Shown here: one piece after another, positions 8,454-17,119 of the stretch
Numbering within the stretch: position 1 is the first letter of the stretch
Layout: each line of letters begins with the position of its first letter
NCBI RefSeq assembly: GCF_014692495.1
Contig: NZ_JACOIJ010000007.1
Location: 62,001-126,000, forward strand
DNA length: 64,000 nt
Reading direction: 5' to 3'
Source of the DNA: Sphingobacterium litopenaei
GTDB lineage: Bacteria; Bacteroidota; Bacteroidia; Sphingobacteriales; Sphingobacteriaceae
The notes under the pieces: model-generated
The model's database searches: none
Seen by the model: only the letters and a program-made list of their open reading frames with translations
Told to the model about the DNA's origin: nothing
Translations under genes and position numbers: made by a program

Positions 8454-10085
8454 ATGTGGTATAAAAAATCGATTGCAAATTTAATAGCCGAGGCTGAGCA
8501 AAGGGGCCAGGGAACATTAAAAAGAACACTTACTAGTGGGGCGCTAATTGCTTTGGGTATTGGAGCAATTGTTGGCGCTGGACTTTTTGTTCGTACAGCA
8601 GCAGCAGCTGCACAAAATGCTGGTCCATCCGTAACAATCGGCTTTATCCTGGCGGCTTTAGGTTGTGTATTTGCAGGTCTATGTTATGCGGAGCTTTCAT
8701 CTTCTATACCTGTATCTGGTTCTGCTTATACCTTTACCTATGCGACTATGGGAGAATTAATGGCATGGATTATTGGCTGGGATCTGGTTTTAGAATATTC
8801 AGTTTCTGCAGCGACAGTGGGTATTGCCTGGAGTGAATATTTAAATCATTTTCTAGTCGATATCATAGGTATCAAACCCATACCATATGAATGGTGTCAT
8901 TCACCATTTCAAAGCTTAAATCTTTTGCAGATAAATAGTCAGGAACAATTAACCGCCTTACAGAGTGCTTTTGAACCAGCAATAGCGCAAAAAATGCAAA
9001 TTGGAACTCAATTGGCTTTAGAACCAGAATTGCTAAGTAAAGTGCCCACACCCTATCAAAACCTTGTCACTACTTCTAAAGGTATTATGAATTTACCTGC
9101 TTTACTTATTGTAACGCTAATGAGTTTACTATTGGTTAGAGGAACTAGTGAATCTGTTGTTGTTAATAATATTATTGTGTTTGTTAAAGTAACAATTGTT
9201 GTTTTGGTAATTATCTTAGGTTGGCATTTTATTGATCCTGCAAATCACACTCCATATATTCCACAGTCCACTGTGTATGTAGACCATGAAGGTATTTCAC
9301 ATCGTTTTGGTGGAATTTGGGGAATATTAGGCGCAGCTGGAACCGTATTTTTTGCTTTTATTGGTTTTGATGCGGTTAGTACCGCTGCACAAGAGGCGAA
9401 AAATCCTAAGCGTACTATGCCAATTGGTATTTTAGGTTCTTTGGCTGTCTGTACTTTATTATATGTTTTATTTGGTCATGTATTGACAGGACTAGTGGAT
9501 ACAGAATTTTTCAGAGATCCTACGCGTGGTGGTGAAGCTTCGGTGGTAATGGCAATTCAAGAATCCATGCCTGGTTTTTCTTGGTTAAGCAAATCCATTA
9601 CAATAGCAATTTTAGCTGGTTTTAGTTCGGTTATTTTGGTGATGCTTTTGGGACAAAGTCGAGTATTCTATTCCATGAGTAAAGATGGATTATTGCCAAA
9701 AGTATTTTCAGATGTACATCCAAAGTATGGAACACCATGGAAAGGAAACTTATTAATCTTGTTATTGGTGGCTTTATTTGCAGCCTTTGTTCCAGGAAAT
9801 GTAGTGGGGCATATGACTAGTATTGGTACGTTATTCGCATTTAGTTTGGTATGTTTAGCTGTAATAATTTTACGCAAAAAAGAGCCTAATTTACATAGAG
9901 AATTTAAAACACCTTTAGTTCCTTTAATTCCTATTTTAGGTATATTGACCTGTGGAATTATGATCGCTGGATTAGGTAAAGAAAACTGGATTCGATTAAT
10001 AGTATGGATTTTGATTGGTCTTGTTATTTATTTCGGATACGGAAGAAAGAATAGTAAGATTAGAAAAGAAATGGAAGGAAAATAA
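8454..10085 (+). CDS. APC-superfamily amino-acid permease
   Basis: A 543-residue inner-membrane transporter with about 12 hydrophobic segments. The first segment carries GIGAIVGAGLFVRT, the Gly-rich substrate-binding break of APC transporters, followed by AGLCYAELSS and SGSAYTFTY. The best family guess is the cationic amino acid transporter (CAT/YfnA-like) group. A large hydrophilic loop lies near residues 150-215. Transport of basic or neutral amino acids into the cytoplasm is inferred; specificity cannot be read from sequence. Single-gene unit with its own promoter and a shared terminator. Confidence 0.88.
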   Translation: MWYKKSIANLIAEAEQRGQGTLKRTLTSGALIALGIGAIVGAGLFVRTAAAAAQNAGPSVTIGFILAALGCVFAGLCYAELSSSIPVSGSAYTFTYATMGELMAWIIGWDLVLEYSVSAATVGIAWSEYLNHFLVDIIGIKPIPYEWCHSPFQSLNLLQINSQEQLTALQSAFEPAIAQKMQIGTQLALEPELLSKVPTPYQNLVTTSKGIMNLPALLIVTLMSLLLVRGTSESVVVNNIIVFVKVTIVVLVIILGWHFIDPANHTPYIPQSTVYVDHEGISHRFGGIWGILGAAGTVFFAFIGFDAVSTAAQEAKNPKRTMPIGILGSLAVCTLLYVLFGHVLTGLVDTEFFRDPTRGGEASVVMAIQESMPGFSWLSKSITIAILAGFSSVILVMLLGQSRVFYSMSKDGLLPKVFSDVHPKYGTPWKGNLLILLLVALFAAFVPGNVVGHMTSIGTLFAFSLVCLAVIILRKKEPNLHREFKTPLVPLIPILGILTCGIMIAGLGKENWIRLIVWILIGLVIYFGYGRKNSKIRKEMEGK

Positions 10086-10106
10086 TTGCGCCAAAGAAAG
10101 TCTTAA

Positions 10107-10145
10107 AAATAAAGTCCTGCAAATTTACTTTGTAGGACTTTATTT
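10107..10145. terminator. Bidirectional terminator
   Basis: A 12-bp stem (10107-10118 with 10134-10145) carrying A/T runs on both sides, between the permease and the convergent small exported protein. Confidence 0.75.
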
Positions 10146-10149
10146 TTAT

Positions 10150-10566
10150 CTATTTCTTTCTACTATTCTGTATCTTACTTCGGAGTAAATTGAAGAAATC
10201 TTCTTCGACTTGAAAAAATTGTGAAGCTCGAGTTTGTCCTACAATTTTTGCAAATTCTGCACGATACGACTTTTTAAGTTCTACTTCTTTAGCATCAAAA
10301 GCAATTACATCACGTTTTTCCGCATTAAGAGAATTACCGCGAACGTTGAAGCCTCTTTTAGCACGTTTCAAATCCCACATTTCCTTATTATACTGATTGT
10401 ATATAGGGAAAAATCGTTCAGCTTCACTAGGACTTAATTTCAATTCCTTAGTGATATAAGCAATTTTCTCACTTTCTATTGCCTCAAAGTTTTGTTGTGC
10501 CTGTGAAGATAGATGTAAAGTGAAAATAAAGCAGATGGTTAATATAATATATCTCAATCGTAACAT
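10150..10566 (-). CDS. Small exported Spy/CpxP-like protein of the ECF sigma operon
   Basis: 138 residues with an N-terminal signal peptide ending near SSQAQ, then an all-helical, highly charged periplasmic domain including KELKLSPSEAERFFPIYNQYN. The LSPSEA...F.PIY pattern is typical of the small proteins annotated as 'sensor of ECF-type sigma factor' in Sphingobacteriaceae and resembles Spy/CpxP-like chaperones in general form. Its start codon overlaps the stop of the upstream membrane protein by one base, so translation is coupled. It probably senses or buffers envelope stress for the sigma factor two genes upstream. Family: fairly sure; role: inferred. Confidence 0.65.
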   Translation of the reverse strand: MLRLRYIILTICFIFTLHLSSQAQQNFEAIESEKIAYITKELKLSPSEAERFFPIYNQYNKEMWDLKRAKRGFNVRGNSLNAEKRDVIAFDAKEVELKKSYRAEFAKIVGQTRASQFFQVEEDFFNLLRSKIQNSRKK

Positions 10567-11528
10567 TATAGCATGTAATTTAAATACTCTTCTATTTCCT
10601 CTTTTCCAATTTCCAAATCCAATTGAACATTTTCATTTTTAGTATCAGACGTGTATTCTGCTAAATGGATTAAATCTTCACCTTCAGAAACTTGAGCTAA
10701 ATAATTTAATATTTCTTCATCACTCACATGATCAAGATTTACCTCTGTAGTTGAAAGTTGATTTCCATTTTGATTAGAAATCGTATTTTGAAAACCAAAA
10801 TAGGAGCCTACACCTACAATAAGCGCAATTGCTGCTGCTGCAGAATATTTTCTCCAATTTGTACGCTTTGGAAGAGTAAGTATAGTAGTTTCTTGTTTAG
10901 TCGTTCTTGCTAAAATTTTTTCATTCAATTGATTAAAATATCCTGTAGGAACAGTAAAGTGTTCTTGGTTTAATTCTTCAGACCATTTCTCTACAATGAT
11001 TTTAGCTTCAATTTCATTTGATGCTTCCTCAAAATAAGAAGTTGGTACACTAAACCCTGATTCTTTGCCTACTTGATCATGAATGTTACTCTCAGCAATT
11101 TTTGCAAAAATTTGATTTTCCGCAGCCTCAAAATAGTCCCCTGAGACTTGGAAGTCTAAAGCAGGTACAATAGATTTAAGATTTTCTTCTGCAATAGAAG
11201 CCTCTATACTTTGACTTAAATCATCAAAATAGTTTGTAGGAATAGTAAATCCATCTTCACTCACTTTATCTTTCAAACCCTGTTCTGCGATTTTTGCAAA
11301 AATAGAAGTTTCGAGTGTGTCAAAATATCCATTAGGAACATTTGCTGTAGCTTTTGTATCTAAACTTTCGTTTATATTTCCGACAGTACGTTCGAAATGA
11401 ATTTGACCGAGGATATGTTCTTCTTGATCCTCAAAGAAATTTTTAGGAATAAAAAAAGGATTTACACGCAATGAATCTGGTAGATTTTTGCCTCCTAATT
11501 CTTCGTTATATGTGTTGTGTTCCTTCAT
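10566..11528 (-). CDS. Single-pass membrane protein with six PxxYF repeats, likely anti-sigma partner
   Basis: 320 residues. The first 215 or so are made of about six repeats of some 36 residues with the pattern (V/I)P-x-x-Y-F-x-x-(L/A)-x-x-x-I-x-A-x-I: IPKNFFEDQEEHI, VPNGYFDTLETSIFAKI, IPTNYFDDLSQSI, GDYFEAAENQIFAKI, VPTSYFEEASNEIEAKI, VPTGYFNQLNEKI. A single membrane helix follows near residues 230-248, then an acidic tail of about 70 residues. Its position right after an ECF sigma gene, and the membrane topology, suggest an anti-sigma factor with a cytoplasmic repeat domain. No zinc-type anti-sigma motif (HxxxCxxC) is present. Function inferred from context. Confidence 0.6.
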   Translation of the reverse strand: MKEHNTYNEELGGKNLPDSLRVNPFFIPKNFFEDQEEHILGQIHFERTVGNINESLDTKATANVPNGYFDTLETSIFAKIAEQGLKDKVSEDGFTIPTNYFDDLSQSIEASIAEENLKSIVPALDFQVSGDYFEAAENQIFAKIAESNIHDQVGKESGFSVPTSYFEEASNEIEAKIIVEKWSEELNQEHFTVPTGYFNQLNEKILARTTKQETTILTLPKRTNWRKYSAAAAIALIVGVGSYFGFQNTISNQNGNQLSTTEVNLDHVSDEEILNYLAQVSEGEDLIHLAEYTSDTKNENVQLDLEIGKEEIEEYLNYML

Positions 11529-11563
11529 GAGTGTATATATAGATGAATTTAATAACCAAAGGT

Positions 11564-12109
11564 TTAATCGTGGCTATTGAAAAAATGCTCTATTTTTTTC
11601 ACTGCTAAATGGTATGAAGCTTTTAAGGCCCCTACACTAGTTCCTAAAATTTCGGATATCTCATCATACTTCAAATCTTCAAAGTATTTCATGTTGAATA
11701 CTAGGCGTTGTTTTTCTGGCAAGGTTAGCAAAGCCTGCTGTAATTTCATTTGGGCTTGATCCCCATTAAAATATGAGCCGTCTGTTAATGTTTCAGATAG
11801 GTAAGATGAACTGTCATCGTCTAACGAAACATTATTTTTTTGCTTTTTCTTGTTCAGAAATGTGATACATTCATTGGTAGCAATACGATACAGCCAAGTG
11901 TATAATTGCGAATCCTCTCTGAATTTATCTAAATTACGCCATACCTTCACAAAGATATCTTGGGTCACGTCATCCGCATCGTCATGATCGATGACCATGC
12001 GTCTGACATGCCAATATATTTTTTGTTGATATTTCTTCAACAATTGTTTGAAAGCCGCCTCACGTGTGCTTTCATCGGCAAACATGGATATGATTTGCGC
12101 GTCTTCCAT
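11564..12109 (-). CDS. ECF-type RNA polymerase sigma factor
   Basis: 181 residues. Region 2 (about residues 22-90) includes DDVTQDIFVKVWRNLDKFR and YTWLYRIATNECI; region 4 (about 125-175) includes LPEKQRLVFNMKYFEDLKYDEISEILGTSVGALKASYHLAVKKI. It would direct polymerase to an envelope-stress or similar regulon and be held in check by the downstream membrane protein. It starts only 3 bases after the transketolase C-subunit stop, which suggests read-through from the metabolic genes or an internal promoter within them. Confidence 0.9.
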   Translation of the reverse strand: MEDAQIISMFADESTREAAFKQLLKKYQQKIYWHVRRMVIDHDDADDVTQDIFVKVWRNLDKFREDSQLYTWLYRIATNECITFLNKKKQKNNVSLDDDSSSYLSETLTDGSYFNGDQAQMKLQQALLTLPEKQRLVFNMKYFEDLKYDEISEILGTSVGALKASYHLAVKKIEHFFNSHD

Positions 12110-12112
12110 TTA

Positions 12113-13069
12113 TTATTTTTTTCTGCTAATAACTTTTTGTGCAGCTGCTACAATGCTTGCTGCGTTTAAGCCGTATTTTTCCATCAATTGTGCAGGAGTA
12201 CCTGATTCACCGAAGCTATCATCTACTGCTACATACTCTTGTGGTGAAGGTAAGTTTTTAGCCAATACTTGCGCTACACTATCTCCTAAACCACCAAGAC
12301 GGTTGTGTTCTTCCGCTGTAACTACACAGCCGGTTTTTGCTACTGATGCTAAGACTGCTTCTTCGTCCAAAGGTTTGATGGTGTGGATATTGATGATTTC
12401 TGCATCGATACCTAATTTTTCAAGTTCTTCTCCAGCTTTGATTGCTTCCCATACCAAGTGACCAGTAGCAATAATAGTCACATCTTTACCTTCGTTCAAC
12501 ATGACCGCTTTACCAATCTCAAAAGTTTGGTCAGCAGGAGTGAAGTTAGGAACTACTGGGCGTCCGAAACGTAAGTAAACTGGACCTTCGTATTTTGCTA
12601 CCGCAATAGTAGCTGCTTTAGTTTGGTTAAAGTCACAAGGATTGATAACCACCATTCCAGGTAACATTTTCATCAAACCGATATCTTCTAAAGTTTGGTG
12701 TGTAGCACCATCTTCACCCAATGTAAGACCTGCATGTGATGCAGCGATTTTTACGTTTTTGTGTGAATAAGCGATAGATTGACGGATTTGATCGTAAACG
12801 CGTGCTGTGGAAAATTCAGCGAAAGTTCCTGTGAAAGGAATTTTACCACCGATAGTCAAACCAGCAGCAATACCCATCATATTTGCTTCAGCAATACCAA
12901 TTTGGAAGAAGCGTTCTGGAAATTCTTTGATAAAAGCATCCATTTTTAAGGAGCCCACCAAGTCAGCACATAATGCTACTACATTTTCGTTCTGCTTACC
13001 TGCTTCTAATAAACCAGCACCGAAGCCCGAACGTGTATCTTTAGATTCTGTGAATGTATATTTTTTCAT
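12113..13069 (-). CDS. Transketolase, C-terminal subunit
   Basis: 318 residues covering the pyrimidine-binding and C-terminal domains of transketolase: SAGLTLGEDGATHQTLEDIGLM, RFGRPVVPNF and EEHNRLGGLGDSVAQVL. With the N-terminal subunit encoded upstream it makes a split transketolase, moving two-carbon units between sugar phosphates in the pentose phosphate pathway. The 113-base gap to the N-subunit gene carries a simple tandem repeat. Split transketolases of about 280 plus 315 residues are common in Bacteroidota. Confidence 0.92.
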   Translation of the reverse strand: MKKYTFTESKDTRSGFGAGLLEAGKQNENVVALCADLVGSLKMDAFIKEFPERFFQIGIAEANMMGIAAGLTIGGKIPFTGTFAEFSTARVYDQIRQSIAYSHKNVKIAASHAGLTLGEDGATHQTLEDIGLMKMLPGMVVINPCDFNQTKAATIAVAKYEGPVYLRFGRPVVPNFTPADQTFEIGKAVMLNEGKDVTIIATGHLVWEAIKAGEELEKLGIDAEIINIHTIKPLDEEAVLASVAKTGCVVTAEEHNRLGGLGDSVAQVLAKNLPSPQEYVAVDDSFGESGTPAQLMEKYGLNAASIVAAAQKVISRKK

Positions 13070-13126
13070 GTTTGTATTTAGATGTGGATTTGAGACTTTA
13101 GATGTGAGATAGCTTATCTCGAATAA

Positions 13127-13180
13127 TTCTATTATCTAATGTCTACTATCTATCTTCTATTATCTATCTTCTATTATCTA
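13127..13180. repeat. Short tandem repeat, 14-bp unit
   Basis: TATCTTCTATTATC occurs twice in tandem at 13151-13164 and 13165-13178, with degenerate copies of TCTATTATCTA to the left. It lies between the two transketolase genes. It is a simple-sequence tract with no coding or structural signal that I can see; its copy number may vary between strains. Confidence 0.6.
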
Positions 13181-13182
13181 TA

Positions 13183-14031
13183 TTAATAATCGCCTAGAGT
13201 TGATGATAATTGATTCAATGCACTTTCTAGTTGCTCGTCGTTAGGAGCTACACCGTGCCATTTGTGCGTACCCATCATGAAATCAACACCTGAACCCATT
13301 GCCGTGTGCAATAAGATAATTACAGGTTTTCTTTTTCCTGAGCGAGATTTAGCTTCATCAATACCAGCTACTACTGAAGCCATATCATTACCCTTTTCTA
13401 CTTCTAATACATCCCAACCAAAAGCTTCCCATTTAGCTCTTAAGTTGCCTAAAGATAATACTTGATCTGTAGAACCATCAATTTGAGCTCCGTTGTAGTC
13501 AACTGCCGCGATTAAGTTATCCACTTTATTGTGTGGCGCATACATTGCAGCTTCCCAAACTTGACCTTCTTGCAATTCACCATCACCCATTAATACATAC
13601 ACTAAGCTGTTGTCTTTGTTTAATTTTTTAGCTTGTGCCGCACCAATAGCTGCTGAAAGACCTTGACCCAAAGAACCTGAAGCGATGCGAATACCTGGTA
13701 ATCCTTCATGAGTAGTAGGGTGACCTTGTAAACGTGAATCTAATTTACGAAAGGTAGCCAACTCACTTACTGGGAAATATCCAGCACGAGCTAATGTGCT
13801 ATAAAATACGGGTGAAATGTGACCATTAGATAAAAAGAATAAATCTTCACCAACGCCGTTCATGTTAAAAGCTGGATCGTGTTTCATAGCATAGAAATAT
13901 AAAGCTACGAAATAGTCTGTACAGCCCAATGATCCACCTGGGTGTCCGGATTGACATCCATGTACCATACGTACGATGTCACGTCTTACTTGTGTTGCAG
14001 TTTGTTCAAGTTTGTTGATATCTACACTCAT
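13183..14031 (-). CDS. Transketolase, N-terminal (thiamine diphosphate) subunit
   Basis: About 283 residues with the ThDP-binding region GDGELQEGQVWEAAMYA and the early motif CQSGHPGGSLG. It pairs with the C-terminal subunit downstream. The ATG at 14031 (MSVDINK) is preferred over 14049 because a -7 box at 14054-14061 puts transcription start at about 14047, leaving no leader for the upstream ATG. Functional only as a complex with its partner. Confidence 0.92.
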   Translation of the reverse strand: MSVDINKLEQTATQVRRDIVRMVHGCQSGHPGGSLGCTDYFVALYFYAMKHDPAFNMNGVGEDLFFLSNGHISPVFYSTLARAGYFPVSELATFRKLDSRLQGHPTTHEGLPGIRIASGSLGQGLSAAIGAAQAKKLNKDNSLVYVLMGDGELQEGQVWEAAMYAPHNKVDNLIAAVDYNGAQIDGSTDQVLSLGNLRAKWEAFGWDVLEVEKGNDMASVVAGIDEAKSRSGKRKPVIILLHTAMGSGVDFMMGTHKWHGVAPNDEQLESALNQLSSTLGDY

Positions 14032-14053
14032 TTTGATTGTTTTATACAAAATA

Positions 14054-14061
14054 CAAATTTA
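14054..14061 (-). promoter_or_regulatory. -7 box TAAATTTG of the transketolase genes
   Basis: TAAATTTG on the minus strand, 22 bases upstream of the chosen ATG at 14031. No clear -33 box was seen. It decides the start codon of the N-terminal subunit. Confidence 0.45.
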
Positions 14062-14171
14062 TGTGCGTAAAGTTAATGAAATTAAATGTTTTAGGAAGGG
14101 CGAAGGGGAGAATATTGATAAAAAATGTTACTTCTCTGAGTTATAAAGGATTTATCAATGAGGGCTTTAAA

Positions 14172-14206
14172 ACATAAAAGGCTCATTATGAATGAGCCCT
14201 TTATGT
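14172..14206 (-). terminator. Terminator of the cytochrome-b-like membrane protein gene
   Basis: A 16-bp stem with one G-U pair (14172-14187 with 14191-14206) and a 3-base loop, just past the stop codon at 14210. Confidence 0.7.
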
Positions 14207-14209
14207 TCT

Positions 14210-14626
14210 TTAGTTAATCAATGACCAAGTTGACCAAGGAATTCTGGATAGAATCAAGATCAATGCAATCGTGTATGTGATAAATACAGTTCTGTTTGCT
14301 GCGTAATCTTCTGTTGCCTTTTTAGCTTTTGAATAACCTATAGTAATTAATACAATAGCAATAATCATTGTAAGTGGGTGCTCTAAGAAATATAATCTCG
14401 ATAAGCTATTTCCCATGTTTTCACCAGAAAAGCTTTTGAATCCTAGTGGAGAAATAAAATAAATAATCAAACCAATCAATAATTGTAAGTGCGCAGATAT
14501 AAATCCGATTAAAGCAATTTTGCGGTTATATGGATTTGCTTTAAAATAATTTACTGCAGTAATTACAATAGAAATAACCAAAGCTAGTAATAAGATTACC
14601 GCTAAAGTTGAATGTAAATGTTTCAT
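14210..14626 (-). CDS. Four-helix membrane protein, cytochrome-b-like
   Basis: About 138 residues with four hydrophobic segments and few loops. His residues lie near the start of helix 1 (MKHLHST), in helix 2 (SAHLQLL) and before helix 3 (LEHPLTM), a spacing that could ligate haem. Similar small proteins of Bacteroidota are annotated 'cytochrome B', but no experimental function is known to me. The ATG at 14626 is chosen because it removes four residues ahead of the amphipathic start. Possibly a quinone or haem membrane protein; low certainty on function. Confidence 0.55.
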   Translation of the reverse strand: MKHLHSTLAVILLLALVISIVITAVNYFKANPYNRKIALIGFISAHLQLLIGLIIYFISPLGFKSFSGENMGNSLSRLYFLEHPLTMIIAIVLITIGYSKAKKATEDYAANRTVFITYTIALILILSRIPWSTWSLIN

Positions 14627-14674
14627 ACCTGTTAACATATGTTTTGTTTTTAAATTTCAGTTTTTACAAAAGTA

Positions 14675-16327
14675 CTATTTTGAAAGTCGTTTTTCACCTA
14701 ATTCCCTAAATTCGGATTTTGCCTTGAATTGTGGGAATGTTGTCTCGTAGCTCATCATATATCCAATATCGAAAAATAAACGAACATCTGCTATTATACC
14801 ATTAAAATCCCAATGTTCATTCACTTCATCTTGTGGAGAGTGGTATTTTCCTAATCCTTTTCTACGTGTGTCATTAGCCAATGAGTCTGTAGAAATTAAT
14901 TTCGAACCAGAGCCCATAAACAATCCAGGAACACCTTTTTTGACAAAGTTGAAATGATCCGAACGGTAAAAGCCACCAGAACCTGGATTTTTTTCGCCAG
15001 CTACGGTTCTACCAAATTTAGCTGCAGATTTAGCTACATAATCTTCAATTTCTGTTTGTCCATAGCCTACAATCGAAACATCTTTAGTCGCACCGGCTGC
15101 GCTGAATGCATCCATATTTAAGTTAGCAACGGTTTTGTTCAATGGATAAATAGGATTGTTCGTGTAATAACCAGAGCCTAATAAGCCATCTTCTTCACCT
15201 GTCAAGGCGATGAAAACAATGCTTCTTTCTGGTTGATGTTTGGCTGCTTTGAAAGCATTAGCAATTTCGAATAATGCGGAAACACCTGCTGCATTATCAA
15301 TCGCACCATTGTAAATCGAATCTCCATTTACTGGTTCGCCAACACCTAAATGATCCCAATGTGCAGTGTAAATAATAGTTTCATCCGGACGTTTCGTTCC
15401 TTTAATTTTAGCAATGACATTGCTGGACTTCGAATTACGAATAGTATTGTTTAATTCTACTTTGGTAGAAATATTTAATGGAACAGCTTTAAAATTTGGT
15501 TTCTTGGCTTCTTCCATTATTATAGGATCAATTCCTGCGAACTTAAATAAAGCGTTAGCCGTTTCTGTAGTAATCCACCCTTCAAAATCTGTTGTTTTGA
15601 TATTATCATCGGCCAACAAAAGTTGAGGGCCAGACCAACCTGAACGAACCACATCCCAACCATAACTAGCGGCGCCAGTTTCATGAATAATCAACACACC
15701 AGTTGCTCCCTGTCTTGCAGCTTCTTCGTATTTGTAATCCCAACGACCATAATACGTCATCGTATCGGCTTTGAAAAGATTTTTGTCATAACGCCCTGGA
15801 TCAGAAACCATGACTACAACAGTTTTCCCTTTGACATCCAAGCCTTCGTAATCATTCCAATTGTATTCTGGAGCAACTATACCAAACCCTGCAAATACTA
15901 AATCTGTTTTTTGAATAGCAACTTTGGGAGATGATTTACGTGAAACAATCACGAAATCGTCTAGATTTTTTTTAGCTAATGTGCCGTTTTTTCCTTCGAA
16001 AGTAAGTTGAGGAGTTGAAGGTTTGGAAGCTATTTCTACCATAGGGACTTCTTGGAAGTACGAATCTCCATTTCCGGGTTCTAGCCCAAGCGTCTTAAAC
16101 TGCTCTTGAATGTAATTTACCGTTAAGGTGTCGCCTTTAGTAAAAGGTTTTCTACCCAAAAACTCATCAGAAGATAACTTCTCCACGTAAGTACGATAAG
16201 CAGATTCTGTAATTGCATCGAGTGCGGTGCTATCCAATTTGCTCGCATCGTACATAGAGGAAGTTTGTTTGCACGAAGTCAAAGCTGTACAGATAAGCAA
16301 GGCAGCTACAAAAGATTTATTCATCAT
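14675..16327 (-). CDS. M28-family zinc aminopeptidase lipoprotein with PA domain
   Basis: 550 residues with a lipoprotein signal (lipobox LTSC). A protease-associated (PA) insert spans roughly residues 140-260, followed by the M28 catalytic domain with all metal ligand motifs: HWDHLG, GAIDNAAG, TGEEDGLLGS, NLNMDAF and YRSDHFNF. M28 enzymes are zinc exopeptidases that release N-terminal amino acids; this one sits in the periplasm or outer membrane. Single gene; the gap to the downstream membrane protein is about 50 bases, so cotranscription is possible. Confidence 0.9.
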   Translation of the reverse strand: MMNKSFVAALLICTALTSCKQTSSMYDASKLDSTALDAITESAYRTYVEKLSSDEFLGRKPFTKGDTLTVNYIQEQFKTLGLEPGNGDSYFQEVPMVEIASKPSTPQLTFEGKNGTLAKKNLDDFVIVSRKSSPKVAIQKTDLVFAGFGIVAPEYNWNDYEGLDVKGKTVVVMVSDPGRYDKNLFKADTMTYYGRWDYKYEEAARQGATGVLIIHETGAASYGWDVVRSGWSGPQLLLADDNIKTTDFEGWITTETANALFKFAGIDPIIMEEAKKPNFKAVPLNISTKVELNNTIRNSKSSNVIAKIKGTKRPDETIIYTAHWDHLGVGEPVNGDSIYNGAIDNAAGVSALFEIANAFKAAKHQPERSIVFIALTGEEDGLLGSGYYTNNPIYPLNKTVANLNMDAFSAAGATKDVSIVGYGQTEIEDYVAKSAAKFGRTVAGEKNPGSGGFYRSDHFNFVKKGVPGLFMGSGSKLISTDSLANDTRRKGLGKYHSPQDEVNEHWDFNGIIADVRLFFDIGYMMSYETTFPQFKAKSEFRELGEKRLSK

Positions 16328-16385
16328 CTAAATAATTATTGTACGGATAAAATTACAATTAAAAGTGTAAGAAAGTATGTTGTAT

Positions 16386-17000
16386 CTAATCTTTGACAGG
16401 AATAACTTCTGCTACAGGATGAAATAAATAGATTTTTTGCGTTGAAATCTCCAAACACTTATATCTTTTGCGAAGTTTTTCCATTTTTTGAAAAGTTCTT
16501 CCGTTTTTTAGTTGAAAAACTGCCTGTTCTGGCAATTCTTCTACATGTGTTACTTCCGAGATTTTGGTGTCGTATTTTTTCAAAACACGATATAAATTCA
16601 AATCCGTGCAGGAGGATGCGGCAGGATTATTCATGTAATTGTTAATAGCAATCACGATATCGGAAGGGAAGATGTTTAATTTCAAAAATGGCTGGATTAA
16701 GCTTTTAAAGTTGTTTTTCCATTCTTCGCCGTGCGGTTTTACCAGATTTTTGAAATCCTGATATGTTTTAAGATGGGCAAACTCGTGAACTGTAGTCATT
16801 AAAAAAGCATACGGATTTAAGTCGTGATTCACCGTAATTTGGTGTGGACTTCCTCGAAAAGGCGCACGGTAATCACCCAATTTAGAGGCACGGCTCCTGG
16901 TGACTTTAAATCGGCAAGCGGTATCATTAATCCATTGCGAAATAATTGGAGCAGCCTCTGCAGGAATATACTTACTCAATTGTTTGCTGAAATCGGGCAT
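16386..17000 (-). CDS. SprT-like zinc metalloprotease-fold protein
   Basis: 204 residues. The HExxH motif is at H72-E73-H76 (TVHEFAHLKTY), followed by GEEWKNNFKSL, the pattern of SprT/Spartan-like domains. The C-terminal third is basic and lacks an obvious zinc ribbon. Eukaryotic Spartan degrades DNA-protein crosslinks; bacterial SprT function is not established. A possible -7 box (TATGTTTG, 17008-17015) lies only 8 bases upstream. It is divergent from recN, another DNA-repair gene, which may or may not be meaningful. Confidence 0.8.
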   Translation of the reverse strand: MPDFSKQLSKYIPAEAAPIISQWINDTACRFKVTRSRASKLGDYRAPFRGSPHQITVNHDLNPYAFLMTTVHEFAHLKTYQDFKNLVKPHGEEWKNNFKSLIQPFLKLNIFPSDIVIAINNYMNNPAASSCTDLNLYRVLKKYDTKISEVTHVEELPEQAVFQLKNGRTFQKMEKLRKRYKCLEISTQKIYLFHPVAEVIPVKD

Positions 17001-17071
17001 ATCGTTACAAACATATTATTTTAATAGCAGAAAGTGAATTTTTTATGGTTTTCAAACCTAAATCTTATCCC

Positions 17072-17079
17072 TATATTTG
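17072..17079 (+). promoter_or_regulatory. -7 box TATATTTG of recN
   Basis: TATATTTG with TTTT at 17049-17052 as a three-of-four -33 box, spacing 19. It gives a leader of about 34 bases before the recN ATG at 17120. Confidence 0.5.
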
Positions 17080-17119
17080 AAATTAGTTTTTCGGTAGAAA
17101 TAACATCAACATATACTTT

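Noticed and set aside
8454-10085. Permease as part of the cyanophycin-type locus
   Set aside because: It lies 45 kb away with its own promoter and terminator; a link through Arg or Asp uptake would be pure speculation.
13127-13180. Possible CRISPR-like array
   Set aside because: The units are about 14 bases, tandem and without unique spacers; it is a simple-sequence repeat.
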